DNA of 64,000 nucleotides from Pseudomonas triclosanedens (GTDB lineage Bacteria > Pseudomonadota > Gammaproteobacteria > Pseudomonadales > Pseudomonadaceae), in the NCBI RefSeq assembly GCF_026686735.1, contig NZ_CP113432.1:1860001-1924000 (forward strand), read 5' to 3'. The position numbers and the translations under genes are program-made. Under the pieces are notes generated by a model that searched no databases, was not told the DNA's origin, and was given only the letters and a program-made list of their open reading frames with translations. Positions 8,848 through 17,865 of this stretch are shown in pieces; position 1 is the first letter of the stretch; the number at the start of each line of letters is the position of its first letter.

Positions 8848-9653
8848 GCCTTGAGCAACTCCCGGCAGACCGGTTTGTCATGGGCGGCACCGAGCAGCTC
8901 GCACAACGTGCCGCACAGCTCGACCTGGCGCGGGCGCGCCTGGTCATCGAGGCTGAAAGCCTCGCCGAAGACGAATAGCGGCACTTCGCGTTCCTCCGCC
9001 AGGATGCCGCCGTGGCTGCGGTCGTCGTTCATGCCGTGGTCGGCGGTGACCATCACCTGATAGCCGGTCTCCAGCCACAGGTGCAGGTATTCGGAGAGGA
9101 TGATGTCGGCATGCCGCGCGCTGTTGCGGTACTGCGGTGTGCTCAGGCCGTGCTTGTGGCCGGCGTCGTCGATGTTCATCGGATGCACAACGAGGCAGTT
9201 CGGCGAATGCCGACGGCGCAGCGACTCCGCATCGGCGAACAGGTGCGAGTCGGGGTAATGGTCGGTCCAGTAGAAATGGCCGTGCTGGATCGGCAGCGAT
9301 TCGTCGTGGGTATGGCGGTCGCGGGCCGCATCGAATGGCGCGCGGTTATACAACTCGCTGACCCAGTGATAGGCCGCGGCGGCGGTCGTGAGGCCGGCGC
9401 CGCGAGCGTAGTGGAACAGGCTGCGCTGGTTTGAAAGGCGCACCACATCGTTGTGCAGGATGCCGCTGTCGATAGGCGCGACGCCGGTAAGGATGCACTC
9501 GTAGAGCGGCCGCGACAGCGACGGCAGCTCGCACTCGATGCGATAGAGCTGGCCGCGACCGGCGTTGCAGAGGGCCTGCAGATGGCCCATGCAGTCATGG
9601 GCGACGCTGTAGTTGAGGCCGTCGAGGATGACCAGGATGACGTCGTGGCGCAT
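8844..9653 (-). CDS. Alkaline-phosphatase-superfamily phosphodiesterase/nucleotide pyrophosphatase-like enzyme
   Basis: 269 residues without a signal peptide, so cytoplasmic. Metal-binding elements of the superfamily are visible: VILDGLNYS (Asp11), LPSLSRPLY where Ser47 stands where many relatives have the nucleophilic threonine, NIDDAGHKHG (Asp162/Asp163, His166) and TADHGMND (Asp205, His206). The family hydrolyses phosphodiesters, phosphonates or phosphate esters. It lies between the substrate-binding protein and the permeases in the transport operon, which suggests it works on the imported substrate inside the cell. Substrate unknown. A phosphonoacetate- or glycerophosphodiester-type hydrolase are possibilities. 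Confidence 0.83.
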   Translation of the reverse strand: MRHDVILVILDGLNYSVAHDCMGHLQALCNAGRGQLYRIECELPSLSRPLYECILTGVAPIDSGILHNDVVRLSNQRSLFHYARGAGLTTAAAAYHWVSELYNRAPFDAARDRHTHDESLPIQHGHFYWTDHYPDSHLFADAESLRRRHSPNCLVVHPMNIDDAGHKHGLSTPQYRNSARHADIILSEYLHLWLETGYQVMVTADHGMNDDRSHGGILAEEREVPLFVFGEAFSLDDQARPRQVELCGTLCELLGAAHDKPVCRELLKA

Positions 9654-9710
9654 GGAGAAGTCTTCGTCTGGGCGCGAAACCGCCCCGGCGCGAACCGGGG
9701 CGGCCGGGCG

Positions 9711-10769
9711 TCATTGCATGTTGATGATCACGTGCTCCTGCCACATGCGCGGCAGACGCTTGGAGGTCTCTTCCCACGCCTTGGCATCCTTGATCGGTTG
9801 GGCCTTGGCGTACTGCTCGTTGGGCAGCAGCTTGGCCTTCACGTCATCCGGCAGGGTCAGGTGCTCGGCGCGGATCGGGCGTGCATTGCCCTTGGCCAGG
9901 TTGGTCTGCCCGGCATCGCTGAAGATGTACTCGCGAGCCAGCTTGGCGGCGTTCGGGTTCTTCGCGTACTTGTTGATGATGGTGGTGTAGCCGGAGATCA
10001 CCGAGCCGTCCGAGGGGATCAGCACCTCGAAGCGCGACGGGTCGATCTGGTCGCGATAGCTCAGGCCGTTGAAGTCCCAGACGATGCCGACTTCCACTTC
10101 ACCCTTCTCCAGGGTGTTGATCACCGGGTTGGTCAGCGACAGGCGGCCCTGCTTGGCGATCTGCGCGAAGAAGTCCAGGCCCGGCTTGATGTTCTTCTCG
10201 TCGCCGCCATTGGCGATGCTGGCCGCCAGCACGCCGTTCACGGCCTGGGCGGCGGCGCTGACGTCGCCGATGGTGACCTTGTACTTGCCTTTGAGCAGGT
10301 CGGCCCAGCTATGCGGCACGTCCTTTACCAACTGCTTGTTGACGATGAAGGCGATGGTGCCGGTGTAGGCCAGCGCCCAGTGGCCGTCCTTGTCCTTGGC
10401 CCATTCCGGAACCTGTTCCCAGGTGCTCGGCTTGTAGGGTTGGCTGACACCCTGCTGCACGGCGATGGGGCCGAATGCTGCGCCGACGTCACCAATATCG
10501 GCGCTGGCGTTCTCGCCCTCGGCCTTGAACTTGGCCAGTTCCTGGGCGGAGCTCATGTCGGTGTCCATGTGCTTCAAGCCGTATTTGCTTTCCAGGTCCT
10601 TCCAGGTGTCCTTCCAGTTCGCCCAACTGTCGGGCATGCCCACGCTGTTCACCTGGCCCTCCTTGCGGGCGGCGGCTTCCAGCGATTGCAGGTCGGCGTC
10701 GGCCGCCATGACGAGGCCACTGCCGATGGCAATGGCCGATCCCAGCAGTGAAGCAAGCAAGCGTTTCAT
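9711..10769 (-). CDS. ABC transporter periplasmic substrate-binding protein
   Basis: 352 residues, first gene of the operon. The start at 10769 has AAGGAGC seven bases upstream and yields a clean signal peptide MKRLLASLLGSAIAIGSGLVMAADAD with cleavage near AMA/AA-D; an upstream ATG at 10811 would only add 14 polar residues. It is a family-1-type extracellular solute-binding protein (motifs AAAFGPIAVQQGV, IVNKQLVKDVPHSWADLLKGKYKVTIGD, GIVWDFNGLSYRD). Relatives bind iron, thiamine or 2-aminoethylphosphonate. Gap of 57 bp to the next gene. The divergent GntR regulator and the two phosphatases point to an organophosphorus ligand, an inference. Confidence 0.88.
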   Translation of the reverse strand: MKRLLASLLGSAIAIGSGLVMAADADLQSLEAAARKEGQVNSVGMPDSWANWKDTWKDLESKYGLKHMDTDMSSAQELAKFKAEGENASADIGDVGAAFGPIAVQQGVSQPYKPSTWEQVPEWAKDKDGHWALAYTGTIAFIVNKQLVKDVPHSWADLLKGKYKVTIGDVSAAAQAVNGVLAASIANGGDEKNIKPGLDFFAQIAKQGRLSLTNPVINTLEKGEVEVGIVWDFNGLSYRDQIDPSRFEVLIPSDGSVISGYTTIINKYAKNPNAAKLAREYIFSDAGQTNLAKGNARPIRAEHLTLPDDVKAKLLPNEQYAKAQPIKDAKAWEETSKRLPRMWQEHVIINMQ

Positions 10770-10831
10770 TCGGTGCTCCTTCGATCGTGAGGGTTGGTCC
10801 GTGTCCGGCATCCGCCGACGCGGGAAAATTG

Positions 10832-10843
10832 TGGTCTAGATCA
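10832..10843. promoter_or_regulatory. Candidate GntR/UTRA operator, transporter side
   Basis: TGGTCTAGATCA, a 10-of-12 palindrome 62 bp upstream of the binding-protein start. Known HutC/PhnF-class regulators bind sites of the type TGGTNTAGACCA. The second copy next to gntR shares TGGNCTAGNYCA, supporting both. Confidence 0.6.
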
Positions 10844-10996
10844 GCAAGACCCAGGCCAATCTATGCGGCCTGGATGACAGTTTGATGTCCGGCCTGGAGG
10901 CAGGTGTGGCTGTCTGACCGTCCGGCGCGGTATCGGAGGAAAGCGTAGACCATCGCCAATGCCGCGATTTCACTGGGCTACGCTGGTCTCGAAAGC

Positions 10997-11012
10997 TGGC
11001 ACGAGCGCTGCT
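10997..11012 (+). promoter_or_regulatory. Possible sigma-54 (-24/-12) promoter
   Basis: TGGCACG, four bases, CTGCT: the GG and GC are separated by 10 bases as required for RpoN promoters and the -24 half is perfect. It would transcribe toward gntR with a leader of about 100 nt. Such matches arise by chance in GC-rich DNA and no enhancer site was found. Confidence 0.3.
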
Positions 11013-11098
11013 TGAATGCTTGCTGTCACGGGACGGTCACGGGAGTTTTCTAGGATGACGAGGACCCGCGAGGGTGACGAAATGCTCCATTTCGGGGC

Positions 11099-11110
11099 TG
11101 GACTAGGCCA
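11099..11110. promoter_or_regulatory. Candidate GntR/UTRA operator, gntR side
   Basis: TGGACTAGGCCA, a 10-of-12 palindrome ending 15 bp before the gntR start codon. It matches the transporter-side site in TGGNCTAGNYCA. Position over the ribosome-binding region suggests autorepression. Confidence 0.6.
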
Positions 11111-11125
11111 GTAGAGGGAGTTGGC

Positions 11126-11842
11126 ATGCGCGACACGGCGCTACCCACTGTGACGGCGATCTGCCGGGCACTGATCGAACAGATCGATAGCGGGCTGCTC
11201 ATCGCTGGCGGCAAGCTGCCAGCGGAGCGCAAGCTCAGTGAGCTGTTCGACACCACGCGGATCACCCTGCGCGAAGCCCTTGGCCAACTGGAAGCGCAGG
11301 GGCTGATCTACCGCGAGGAACGCCGTGGCTGGTTCGTTTCGCCACCGCGCCTGCTCTACAACCCGCTGGTGCGCAGTCACTATCATGCGATGGTGGAGGG
11401 GCAGGGGCGGATGCCGGCCACCGAAGTGCTGTCGGCGCGACAGGTTCCCGCCAGCGCGGCGATCTGCGAATTGCTTGAGCTGCCGGCTCTATCGAGCGTG
11501 TTCCAGATTCGCCGCTTGCGGCGGGTGGATGGTCGGCTGGTGCTCTATGTAGAGCACTACCTCAACCCGGCGTACTTCCCCGCCATTCTCGACAGCGACC
11601 TGACCTGCTCGCTGACCGAGCTGTATGCCAGCCGTTATGACATCCACTATGGCCGCGTGCGCTTCGACATGGTGCCTACCGCGCTGCACGGCGAGGCAGC
11701 CAGCGTGCTGCGCGTGGCCGATGGCAGTCCGGCGCTGCGTATCACCCGTATCAACCGCGACCAGCACGGGAGGATCATCGATTGCGACCTGGAGTTCTGG
11801 CGGCACGACGCGATCCACGTCAGCGTGGAAGTGCCGGATTGA
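11126..11842 (+). CDS. GntR-family regulator with UTRA ligand domain (HutC/PhnF subfamily)
   Basis: 238 residues, cytoplasmic. The N-terminal winged helix-turn-helix spans ~8-75 (LPAERKLSELFDTTRITLREALGQLEAQGLIYREERRGWFV). The UTRA ligand-sensing domain follows from ~95 to 235 (FQIRRLRRVDGRLVLYVEHYLNPAYFP, SLTELYASRYDIHYGRVRF, PALRITRINRDQHGRIIDCDLEFWRHDAI). GAGGGAG lies 7 bp before the ATG. It is divergent from the ABC operon and is its likely repressor, with inducer probably a substrate of the transporter. PhnF-like regulators of phosphonate uptake belong to the same subfamily. Confidence 0.88.
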   Translation: MRDTALPTVTAICRALIEQIDSGLLIAGGKLPAERKLSELFDTTRITLREALGQLEAQGLIYREERRGWFVSPPRLLYNPLVRSHYHAMVEGQGRMPATEVLSARQVPASAAICELLELPALSSVFQIRRLRRVDGRLVLYVEHYLNPAYFPAILDSDLTCSLTELYASRYDIHYGRVRFDMVPTALHGEAASVLRVADGSPALRITRINRDQHGRIIDCDLEFWRHDAIHVSVEVPD

Positions 11843-11986
11843 CCCTCTGGCACTGAAAGCGGGCGTGCAGGGTGCGGCATGGCGACCGACAGGATGGGTA
11901 GCGCATGAGCGATACCCAGGCTGTGGATACCGGCTCGATCGCCATCCTGTGTGGAGTGCTCCGCTGCGAGCCGTGGCAGCGGCGCT

Positions 11987-12388
11987 TCAGCGATCCGGGC
12001 TCCACTCTGGATAGGCGGGAATGCCGTCCTGTGCCAGCCAAGGCCGGTCGTGGGATACCCAGATATGCCGCGCAGGCCGCGCACCCGGATCGTCGTCGAG
12101 GCTCGCTACGCGGACGATGACGTGCGGTTGGCCGGCGCGTTCGGCGATCAGTTGCGTGCCGCAGCGCGGGCAGAACTTGCGCAGCTTGCCGGGCGAGGAT
12201 TTATAGGCTGCCGCCTTGTCCTCGCCACGCTTCCAGCGGAAGTGTTCGCGCATTGCCCCGGCGGTGCTGGCGAAGGCCGCGGAATGGGCCTTCTGGCAGG
12301 TCATGCAGTGGCAATGGCCGATCGGCATGTCGAGCTTGTCGACCTGATAGGCGATGTCGCCACACAGGCAGCTTCCATCGAGGGGCAT
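11987..12388 (-). CDS. GFA-family (glutathione-dependent formaldehyde-activating-like) zinc protein
   Basis: 133 residues. The zinc-binding cysteines of the GFA fold are all there: CLCG near the N-terminus, CHCMTC at ~29-34, and CPRCG at ~75-79, with GTQL following. The family includes glutathione-dependent enzymes but most members have no proven reaction. ATG at 12388 is chosen because GGAG lies seven bases before it; an ATG six bases upstream is too close to that site. The frame is open far upstream but overlaps apeB and is spurious there. The gene stands alone behind the apeB terminator, convergent with gntR. Confidence 0.85.
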   Translation of the reverse strand: MPLDGSCLCGDIAYQVDKLDMPIGHCHCMTCQKAHSAAFASTAGAMREHFRWKRGEDKAAAYKSSPGKLRKFCPRCGTQLIAERAGQPHVIVRVASLDDDPGARPARHIWVSHDRPWLAQDGIPAYPEWSPDR

Positions 12389-12417
12389 GTCCATTCTCCG
12401 GAAAGACGCTCTGTACG

Positions 12418-12437
12418 AAAAAGGCCCGACGGGGGCC
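12418..12437 (-). terminator. Rho-independent terminator after apeB
   Basis: On the minus strand GGCCC, five-base loop, GGGCC, then five Ts. It lies 11 bp past the apeB stop. Confidence 0.6.
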
Positions 12438-12447
12438 GGACCTTTGG

Positions 12448-13737
12448 TCAGGGCAGGTCGGCGCTGTCGTAGAAGGCGCTGAGCACCTTGGTCAGGTAGC
12501 GCAGGTCCTGGCTGCCTGCCAGTTCGCGGATCGAGTGCATGGCGAAGGTCGGCAGTCCGATATCCACAGTGCGCACGCCGATCTGGCTGGCGGTGATCGG
12601 CCCGATGGTGGAGCCGCAACCCATGTCGCTGCGGGTCACGAAGCTCTGTACGGGCACTTCGTTTTCCAGGCACAGGTGGCGGAAGAAGCCGGCGGTTTCG
12701 CTGTTGGTGGCGTAGCGCTGGTTACTGTTGATCTTGATTACCGGGCCGCCGTTGAGCTTCGGGCCGTGGTTGGCGTCGTGCTTGTCCGCGTAGTTCGGAT
12801 GCACACCGTGGGCGTTGTCGGCGGAAACCAGCAGCGAGCGCTGCACGGTGCGGGTGAAGGCATCGCCGTCGGGCAACACGCGGCGCAGCACCTGTTCCAG
12901 GAACGGGCCGTCGGCGCCGCAGGCGGAGCAGGAGCCGACTTCCTCGTGGTCGGTGCATACCAGCACACCGCTGTAGTCGTCGCTGCTGGCCAGCAGGGCT
13001 TCGAGGCCGGCATAGCAGGACAGCAGGTTGTCCAGGCGGGCACCCGCGATGAAGGCTCCGTCGAGGCCGATCACGGCGGCGCGCTGGGTGTCGTAGAAGC
13101 TCAGCTCGTAGTCGAGGATGGCATCGGCGGTGATGCCGTGTTCCGCCTGCAACTGCTCGCCGAGCAGGTCGCGGAAGTCACGGGTTTCGCCGGCGGACAC
13201 CTGAGCCAGGATTGGCGGCAACTCGGTCTGGGCGTTGATCGCCCAGCCCATGTTGGCGTCGCGGTTGAGATGGATGGCCAGGTTGGGGATTACGGCGATC
13301 GGTGCCTTGAAGTCGATCAGCTTGCTTTCCACCTTGCCGGCCAGGCGGAAGGTGACGCGACCGGCCAGGGACAGATCGCGGTCGAACCACGGCGCGAACA
13401 GGGCACCGCCGTACACTTCTACACCCAACTGCCAGTAGCCCTGGCGCACCAGTTCGGGGTTGGGCTTGACCCGCAGGCAGGGGCTGTCGGTGTGCGCGCC
13501 GACCAGGCGCAGGCCGTTCTCCAGCAGCGGCGCGGTGCCGAGTTTGAAAGCGATCAGAGAGGAATCGTTGCGGGTGACGTAATAGCGGCCACCGGCCTCG
13601 GTGCGCCAGGCGTCGCGCTCGTCCAGACGCTGGTAGCCGGCTTCTTCGAGACGGCGGGCGAGGGTCTGGGTAGCGTGGAAAGGCGTGGGGGAGGCCGCGA
13701 GGAAATCGACAAGGCCCTGATTGAGTTCTGCGCGCAT
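12448..13737 (-). CDS. apeB: M18-family aspartyl aminopeptidase-like metallo-aminopeptidase
   Basis: 429 residues, cytoplasmic. The M18 family uses two zinc or cobalt ions and removes N-terminal acidic or other residues from peptides. Ligand and catalytic motifs: [13 protein letters not shown] (His82, Asp84), [15 protein letters not shown] with the catalytic and metal-binding glutamates, [12 protein letters not shown], and [12 protein letters not shown] near the C-terminus. Start ATG at 13737 has GGAG about 8 bp upstream and gives the usual [13 protein letters not shown]; the frame upstream is spurious. Full length for the family, 133 bp from rluA. Confidence 0.93.
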   Translation of the reverse strand: MRAELNQGLVDFLAASPTPFHATQTLARRLEEAGYQRLDERDAWRTEAGGRYYVTRNDSSLIAFKLGTAPLLENGLRLVGAHTDSPCLRVKPNPELVRQGYWQLGVEVYGGALFAPWFDRDLSLAGRVTFRLAGKVESKLIDFKAPIAVIPNLAIHLNRDANMGWAINAQTELPPILAQVSAGETRDFRDLLGEQLQAEHGITADAILDYELSFYDTQRAAVIGLDGAFIAGARLDNLLSCYAGLEALLASSDDYSGVLVCTDHEEVGSCSACGADGPFLEQVLRRVLPDGDAFTRTVQRSLLVSADNAHGVHPNYADKHDANHGPKLNGGPVIKINSNQRYATNSETAGFFRHLCLENEVPVQSFVTRSDMGCGSTIGPITASQIGVRTVDIGLPTFAMHSIRELAGSQDLRYLTKVLSAFYDSADLP

Positions 13738-13869
13738 GGGTAACTCCGGACAGCGAATGGCCGGAAGTTTAACGTAAATGGGGGATTCTGCGGCCTGAGG
13801 CGCGGTCCTGTGTGAGGAGCGGGGTATTCGCATCGCGGACAAGGTCCGCTACTACGGCAGCTCGAAGCG

Positions 13870-14505
13870 TCAGAACGGAGCGGGCGACTCGAAGCGCAGG
13901 CGCTCGCCGGTTTGCGGGTGGGTCAGGGCCAGCATGCTGGCATGCAGGCACAGGCGGTCGCGCAGGGTCAGAGCCTCGCCTTCGGCGTACAGTCGGTCGC
14001 CCAGCAGAGGATGGCCGATGCTCAGCATATGCACGCGCAACTGGTGCGAGCGGCCGGTGATCGGGGTGAGTTCGACGCGGCTCCAGTTGCCGTGGCGCTC
14101 CAGCACCAGCCAGAAAGTCAGTGCGTGGCGGCCTTGCTCGAAGTCCACCACATGGCGTGGCTTGGTTGGCGGGTCGTAGCGCAGCGGGGCCTCGATGCGG
14201 CCGCTGTCCAGTTCCGGTTCGCCCCAGCACAGCGCAGTGTAGGCCTTTTCGGTTTCGCGGTCGTGGAACTGACGGGACAACTCGCGATGGCTGTCGGCAT
14301 CGCGGGCCAGCACGATCAGGCCGGAGGTTTCCCAGTCCAGCCGATGGACAATGCGCGCTTCCGGGTAGCCGTTTTCCTGCAGGCGGGTGATCAGGCAGTC
14401 CTTGTTGTCGTCCGCGCGGCCGGGCACGGAGAGCAGCAGGGTGGGCTTGTTCACCACCAGAAGGGCGGCGTCCTCGTGAATGAATTCGATCTGGGAAAGC
14501 GGCAT
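13870..14505 (-). CDS. rluA: RluA-family tRNA/rRNA pseudouridine synthase
   Basis: 211 residues. Converts uridine to pseudouridine in 23S rRNA and tRNA (family role of RluA). The catalytic aspartate is in RIVHRLDWETSGLIVLARD (residues ~52-70); other family motifs are LLVVNKPTLLLSVPGR, EKAYTALCWG and TPITGRSHQLRVHM followed by GHPLLGDRLYA. No S4 RNA-binding domain, as in RluA and unlike RluB/D. It follows minE after a strong terminator and so has its own transcript. Confidence 0.88.
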   Translation of the reverse strand: MPLSQIEFIHEDAALLVVNKPTLLLSVPGRADDNKDCLITRLQENGYPEARIVHRLDWETSGLIVLARDADSHRELSRQFHDRETEKAYTALCWGEPELDSGRIEAPLRYDPPTKPRHVVDFEQGRHALTFWLVLERHGNWSRVELTPITGRSHQLRVHMLSIGHPLLGDRLYAEGEALTLRDRLCLHASMLALTHPQTGERLRFESPAPF

Positions 14506-14532
14506 GGAGGCTCGGTTACGAAATGGGAAGGC

Positions 14533-14564
14533 AAAAACGACTGCGGCGGCCGAAGCCGCCGCAG
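14533..14564 (-). terminator. Rho-independent terminator of the min operon
   Basis: A perfect 10-bp stem, CTGCGGCGGC against GCCGCCGCAG with a TTCG tetraloop on the minus strand, followed by TCGTTTTT. It is 17 bp past the minE stop. Confidence 0.85.
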
Positions 14565-14580
14565 GTTCACCCAGGCCGGA

Positions 14581-14835
14581 TCAACGCTCCGGCAGGGTGA
14601 TGTTGAGTTCCAGGATCGAACAACTGCCCTGGTTGGCCAGCTCGACCTGGACTTGTTCCTGGTCGATGGGCACGTATTTGCGGATCACTTCCAGCAGATC
14701 TTTCTGCAACTGCGGGAGGTAGTCCGGTTGCGAACGGTTGCCGCGCTCATGGGCGACGATGATCTGGAGTCTTTCTTTCGCGATAGAGGCGCTGGATTGC
14801 GACTTCCGGCTGCGGAAGAAATCTAAAAGGCTCAT
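14581..14835 (-). CDS. minE: Cell division topological specificity factor MinE
   Basis: 84 residues, the standard MinE length. N-terminal [11 protein letters not shown] is the membrane/MinD-interacting part, [13 protein letters not shown] the anti-MinCD helix, and [21 protein letters not shown] the dimerisation domain. MinE stimulates the MinD ATPase and drives the pole-to-pole oscillation that keeps the division site at midcell. Start overlaps the minD stop by ATGA. Confidence 0.97.
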   Translation of the reverse strand: MSLLDFFRSRKSQSSASIAKERLQIIVAHERGNRSQPDYLPQLQKDLLEVIRKYVPIDQEQVQVELANQGSCSILELNITLPER

Positions 14836-15647
14836 TCACGTCCTCCGAACAGTCGTTGCAGGAATCCTTTCTTCTGCACATCGAGGAATCGATGCGGCAT
14901 CTCTTTGCCCAGCAGGCGCTCGACGGCGTCGCTGTAGGCCTGGCCGGCATCGCTCTCTTCGTCGAGGATGACCGGTACGCCCTGGTTCGATGCCTTCAGC
15001 ACGGCCTGGGATTCCGGAATCACACCGAGCAGGCGGATGGCCAGGATTTCTTCGACGTCTTCCACGCCGAGCATTTCGCCCTTGGTGACTCGCTCGGGGT
15101 TATAGCGGGTCAGCAGCAGGTGCTCCTTGATCGCTTCCTCGCCCTTCTCGGCGCGGGCGGACTTGCTGGCCAGCAGGCCGAGCATGCGGTCGGAGTCGCG
15201 GACCGAGGAAACTTCCGGGTTGGTCACGACGATCGCCTCGTCGGCGTAGTACATGGCCAGGTGGGCACCTTTCTCGATGCCTGCCGGGGAGTCGCAGATC
15301 ACATAGTCGAAGTTTTGCTTGAGTTCCTCGATGACCTTACCGACGCCTTCCTGGGTGAGGGCGTCCTTGTCGCGGGTCTGGCTGGCAGCCAGCACGAACA
15401 GGTTTTCGAGGCGCTTGTCCTTGATCAGGGCCTGGGTGAGGGTGGCTTCGCCATTGATGACATTGACGAAGTCGTACACCACGCGGCGTTCGCAGCCCAT
15501 GATCAGGTCGAGGTTACGCAGGCCCACGTCGAAGTCGACGATGACGGTCTTGTGGCCGCGCAGGGCCAGGCCGGTGCCGATGGCTGCGCTGGTGGTGGTT
15601 TTACCGACGCCACCCTTACCGGAAGTGACTACGAGGATCTTGGCCAA
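14832..15647 (-). CDS. minD: Septum site-determining ATPase MinD
   Basis: 271 residues. Deviant Walker [11 protein letters not shown] at 9-18 (ParA/MinD class), [11 protein letters not shown] switch region, [11 protein letters not shown]alker B, and a C-terminal amphipathic membrane-targeting helix (FLQRLFGG). On ATP binding it docks on the membrane and recruits MinC. Middle gene of minC-minD-minE. Confidence 0.97.
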   Translation of the reverse strand: MAKILVVTSGKGGVGKTTTSAAIGTGLALRGHKTVIVDFDVGLRNLDLIMGCERRVVYDFVNVINGEATLTQALIKDKRLENLFVLAASQTRDKDALTQEGVGKVIEELKQNFDYVICDSPAGIEKGAHLAMYYADEAIVVTNPEVSSVRDSDRMLGLLASKSARAEKGEEAIKEHLLLTRYNPERVTKGEMLGVEDVEEILAIRLLGVIPESQAVLKASNQGVPVILDEESDAGQAYSDAVERLLGKEMPHRFLDVQKKGFLQRLFGGRE

Positions 15648-15708
15648 GGTGATTCACCCCAAAGAAAAAACGAAGAATTCTGGTCCCTGAAAGTCGCGGC
15701 AGTATCCG

Positions 15709-16644
15709 TTAAAGGCGGGTGATGTTCAACACGTCTCCCGACAGGCTGACGTGCACTGCCTGACCCCATTGCGGACTGCGTCGCAGGTCTTCGGCGACCT
15801 TGTAATTTCCAGCGATGGACACGAGTTCCGCAGCCAGTTGCTGGCAGAAGATCCGTGCGCTGGTGTCACCCTTGACACCGGCCAGGGCGCGACCGCGCAT
15901 CGGTCCGTACACATGGATATTTCCGTCAGCGAGAAGTTCCGCGCCGGGACTGACCGGCGCGAGCACGATCAGGTCGCCGCCGGCAGCGTAGATCTGTACG
16001 CCGCCGCGTACCGGGGTGGTTACCAGCTTGGTCGGACGGACCACCGGCGTCGGCGGTTCGGCCGGTTTTTCAGGGGCCGCTTCCACAGCGTCCGCGGCGG
16101 GCGCTTGCTGGGTATCGGCAGGCGCTTGCGTCATGGTTTCGGTGGGCTTCTCGCCCTGGGTGTCGGCAGGCTTCTCGGCGGTCTGTGCGCTGCCGGCGGC
16201 CTGCTCCACGACTTTCGCGGACAATTTCTCGCCGCGCGGGCGACGAACCGGCGCGGCGCCAGTCACTTGCGGGGTGGAGTCCTTTGGCTCGACGACGCGC
16301 TCGCGGGACGAACCGGACGGCGGCAGCACCGGGATATCGAACATGGTGGCCAGGCGAATGTCTTCCTCGCGGCTGGCACGGATCGCCAGGGTGCGCAGGC
16401 CGTGGCGGCGGCAGATGTCGAGCACGCCCTGCAGGTCGAGCTGGCCTTCGCCGTCGGGCAACTTGTCCAGCGCCAGCACCAGCGGAGTGTCGCGGAAGAA
16501 GTTGGGTGCCTGGGCGACCTTGTCGGCGAGCTGCCGGTCCAGGCGCGGCAGGTCGTTGTGGGCCAGTTCCAGAACGGTGACGGCCAGCATGCTGCCCTTG
16601 AGCTGGAATACGGGATCGTGGTCGAGAAGGTCAGCTTGGCTCAT
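15709..16644 (-). CDS. minC: Septum site-determining protein MinC, with long linker
   Basis: 311 residues. The N-terminal FtsZ-inhibiting domain is residues ~1-108 ([36 protein letters not shown]) and the C-terminal beta-helical MinD-binding domain ~210-311 ([50 protein letters not shown]). Between them is a linker of about 100 residues very rich in Pro, Ala, Glu and Thr ([18 protein letters not shown]). MinC proteins of related species are about 50 residues shorter by memory. First gene of the operon, 61 bp before minD. Confidence 0.94.
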   Translation of the reverse strand: MSQADLLDHDPVFQLKGSMLAVTVLELAHNDLPRLDRQLADKVAQAPNFFRDTPLVLALDKLPDGEGQLDLQGVLDICRRHGLRTLAIRASREEDIRLATMFDIPVLPPSGSSRERVVEPKDSTPQVTGAAPVRRPRGEKLSAKVVEQAAGSAQTAEKPADTQGEKPTETMTQAPADTQQAPAADAVEAAPEKPAEPPTPVVRPTKLVTTPVRGGVQIYAAGGDLIVLAPVSPGAELLADGNIHVYGPMRGRALAGVKGDTSARIFCQQLAAELVSIAGNYKVAEDLRRSPQWGQAVHVSLSGDVLNITRL

Positions 16645-16876
16645 GGTCGGACTGCGTCGTCAAAATGGTTGGACTTATAGCGGACCGCCCCGGCAGCCGC
16701 AAGCGTGGCCGATTGCCAAGGGCCGCCGGCGTTTCGCCGCGGCTGCGGCACAGATGCATTTCGCGCGGTGCGCGGCAACGTACCTTGCGCCGAAACGGCA
16801 GCGGCCCCTGCAGCGGGAAGCGCGGGACGTGTCGGCAGGGTAGAATGTCGGGCTTCGATCGTGACCGGAAAGTTCA

Positions 16877-17809
16877 ATGGACCGCCCCACCTTTCGCCGT
16901 GAGTTCCTCCATCCCCGCCACTGGCCGCTCTGGCTCGGCCTCGGCGTACTCTGGCTGGTGGTGCAATTGCCGTATCCGGCGCTGCTCTGGCTGGGACGCG
17001 CACTCGGCGGCGTGATGTACCGCGTGGTCGGCAGCCGGCGCGCCATCGCCGCGCGCAACCTTGAGCTGTGCTTCCCGGAACTATCCGCCGCCGAGCGCAA
17101 GCGCCTGCTGAAGGAAAACTTCGCCTCCACTGGCATCGCCTTCTTCGAGATGGCCATGAGCTGGTGGTGGCCGAAGGCACGCCTGGCGAAGCTTGCGCAC
17201 ATTGAAGGTCTGGAGCACCTGCGCAAGGCCGAGGCCGAAGGCAAGGGTGTGATCCTCATGGCCATGCACTTCACCACCCTGGAGATCGGCGCCGCGCTGC
17301 TCGGCCAGGTGCAGACCATCGATGGCATGTACCGCGAGCACGACAACCCTGTGTTCGATTTCGTCCAGCGCAGCGGCCGCGAACGGCATAACGACGATGC
17401 CACCGCCATCGAGCGCGAGGATGTGCGCGCGATGCTCAAGGTGCTGCGCGCCGGCCGTGCCATCTGGTATGCGCCCGACCAGGACTATGGCATCAAGCAG
17501 AGCATTTTCGTGCCGCTGTTCGGTATCCACGCCGCCACCGTCACCGCCACTACCAAGTTCGCCCGCCTGGGCCGCGCGCTGGTCTGCCCGTTCACCCAAT
17601 CGCGCCTGGCCGATGGTTCCGGCTATCGCCTGACCATCCACCCGCCGCTGGAGGACTTTCCCGGCGAGAGCGAGGAGGCCGACTGCCTGCGCGTCAATCG
17701 CTGGGTCGAGCAGGAAATTCGCCGTCAGCCCGAGCAGTACCTTTGGGCGCACCGCCGCTTCAAGAGCCGCCCCGAAGGCGAGCCCAAGCTCTACGACAAG
17801 AAGAAGTAG
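16877..17809 (+). CDS. Lipid A biosynthesis (Kdo)2-lipid IVA lauroyl-type acyltransferase
   Basis: 310 residues, LpxL/HtrB family, inner-membrane enzyme that adds a secondary acyl chain to lipid A on its cytoplasmic side. An N-terminal hydrophobic segment (LWLGLGVLWLVVQLPYPALLWL) anchors it. The HX4(D/E) catalytic motif is MAMHFTTLE at ~133-141; MYREHDNPVFD, WYAPDQDYG and VPLFGIHAATVT are other family blocks. P. aeruginosa has two HtrB paralogues and this position corresponds to the second. Divergent from minC over 232 bp. The stretch GTAGAATGTCGGGC before the start shows no strong ribosome site. Confidence 0.9.
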   Translation: MDRPTFRREFLHPRHWPLWLGLGVLWLVVQLPYPALLWLGRALGGVMYRVVGSRRAIAARNLELCFPELSAAERKRLLKENFASTGIAFFEMAMSWWWPKARLAKLAHIEGLEHLRKAEAEGKGVILMAMHFTTLEIGAALLGQVQTIDGMYREHDNPVFDFVQRSGRERHNDDATAIEREDVRAMLKVLRAGRAIWYAPDQDYGIKQSIFVPLFGIHAATVTATTKFARLGRALVCPFTQSRLADGSGYRLTIHPPLEDFPGESEEADCLRVNRWVEQEIRRQPEQYLWAHRRFKSRPEGEPKLYDKKK

Positions 17810-17865
17810 CCAGCGTCGAACGGCACGTCTGCCAAGCTGGATACGACGCGACAAGGACTTTAGCC

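Larger units (their letters stand above)
10770..11125. other. Divergent regulatory region between transport operon and gntR
   Basis: 356 bp with no gene. It carries two related 12-bp palindromes, one at each end (annotated separately), and a TGGCACG-N4-CTGCT element. No other structure was recognised. Confidence 0.7.
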
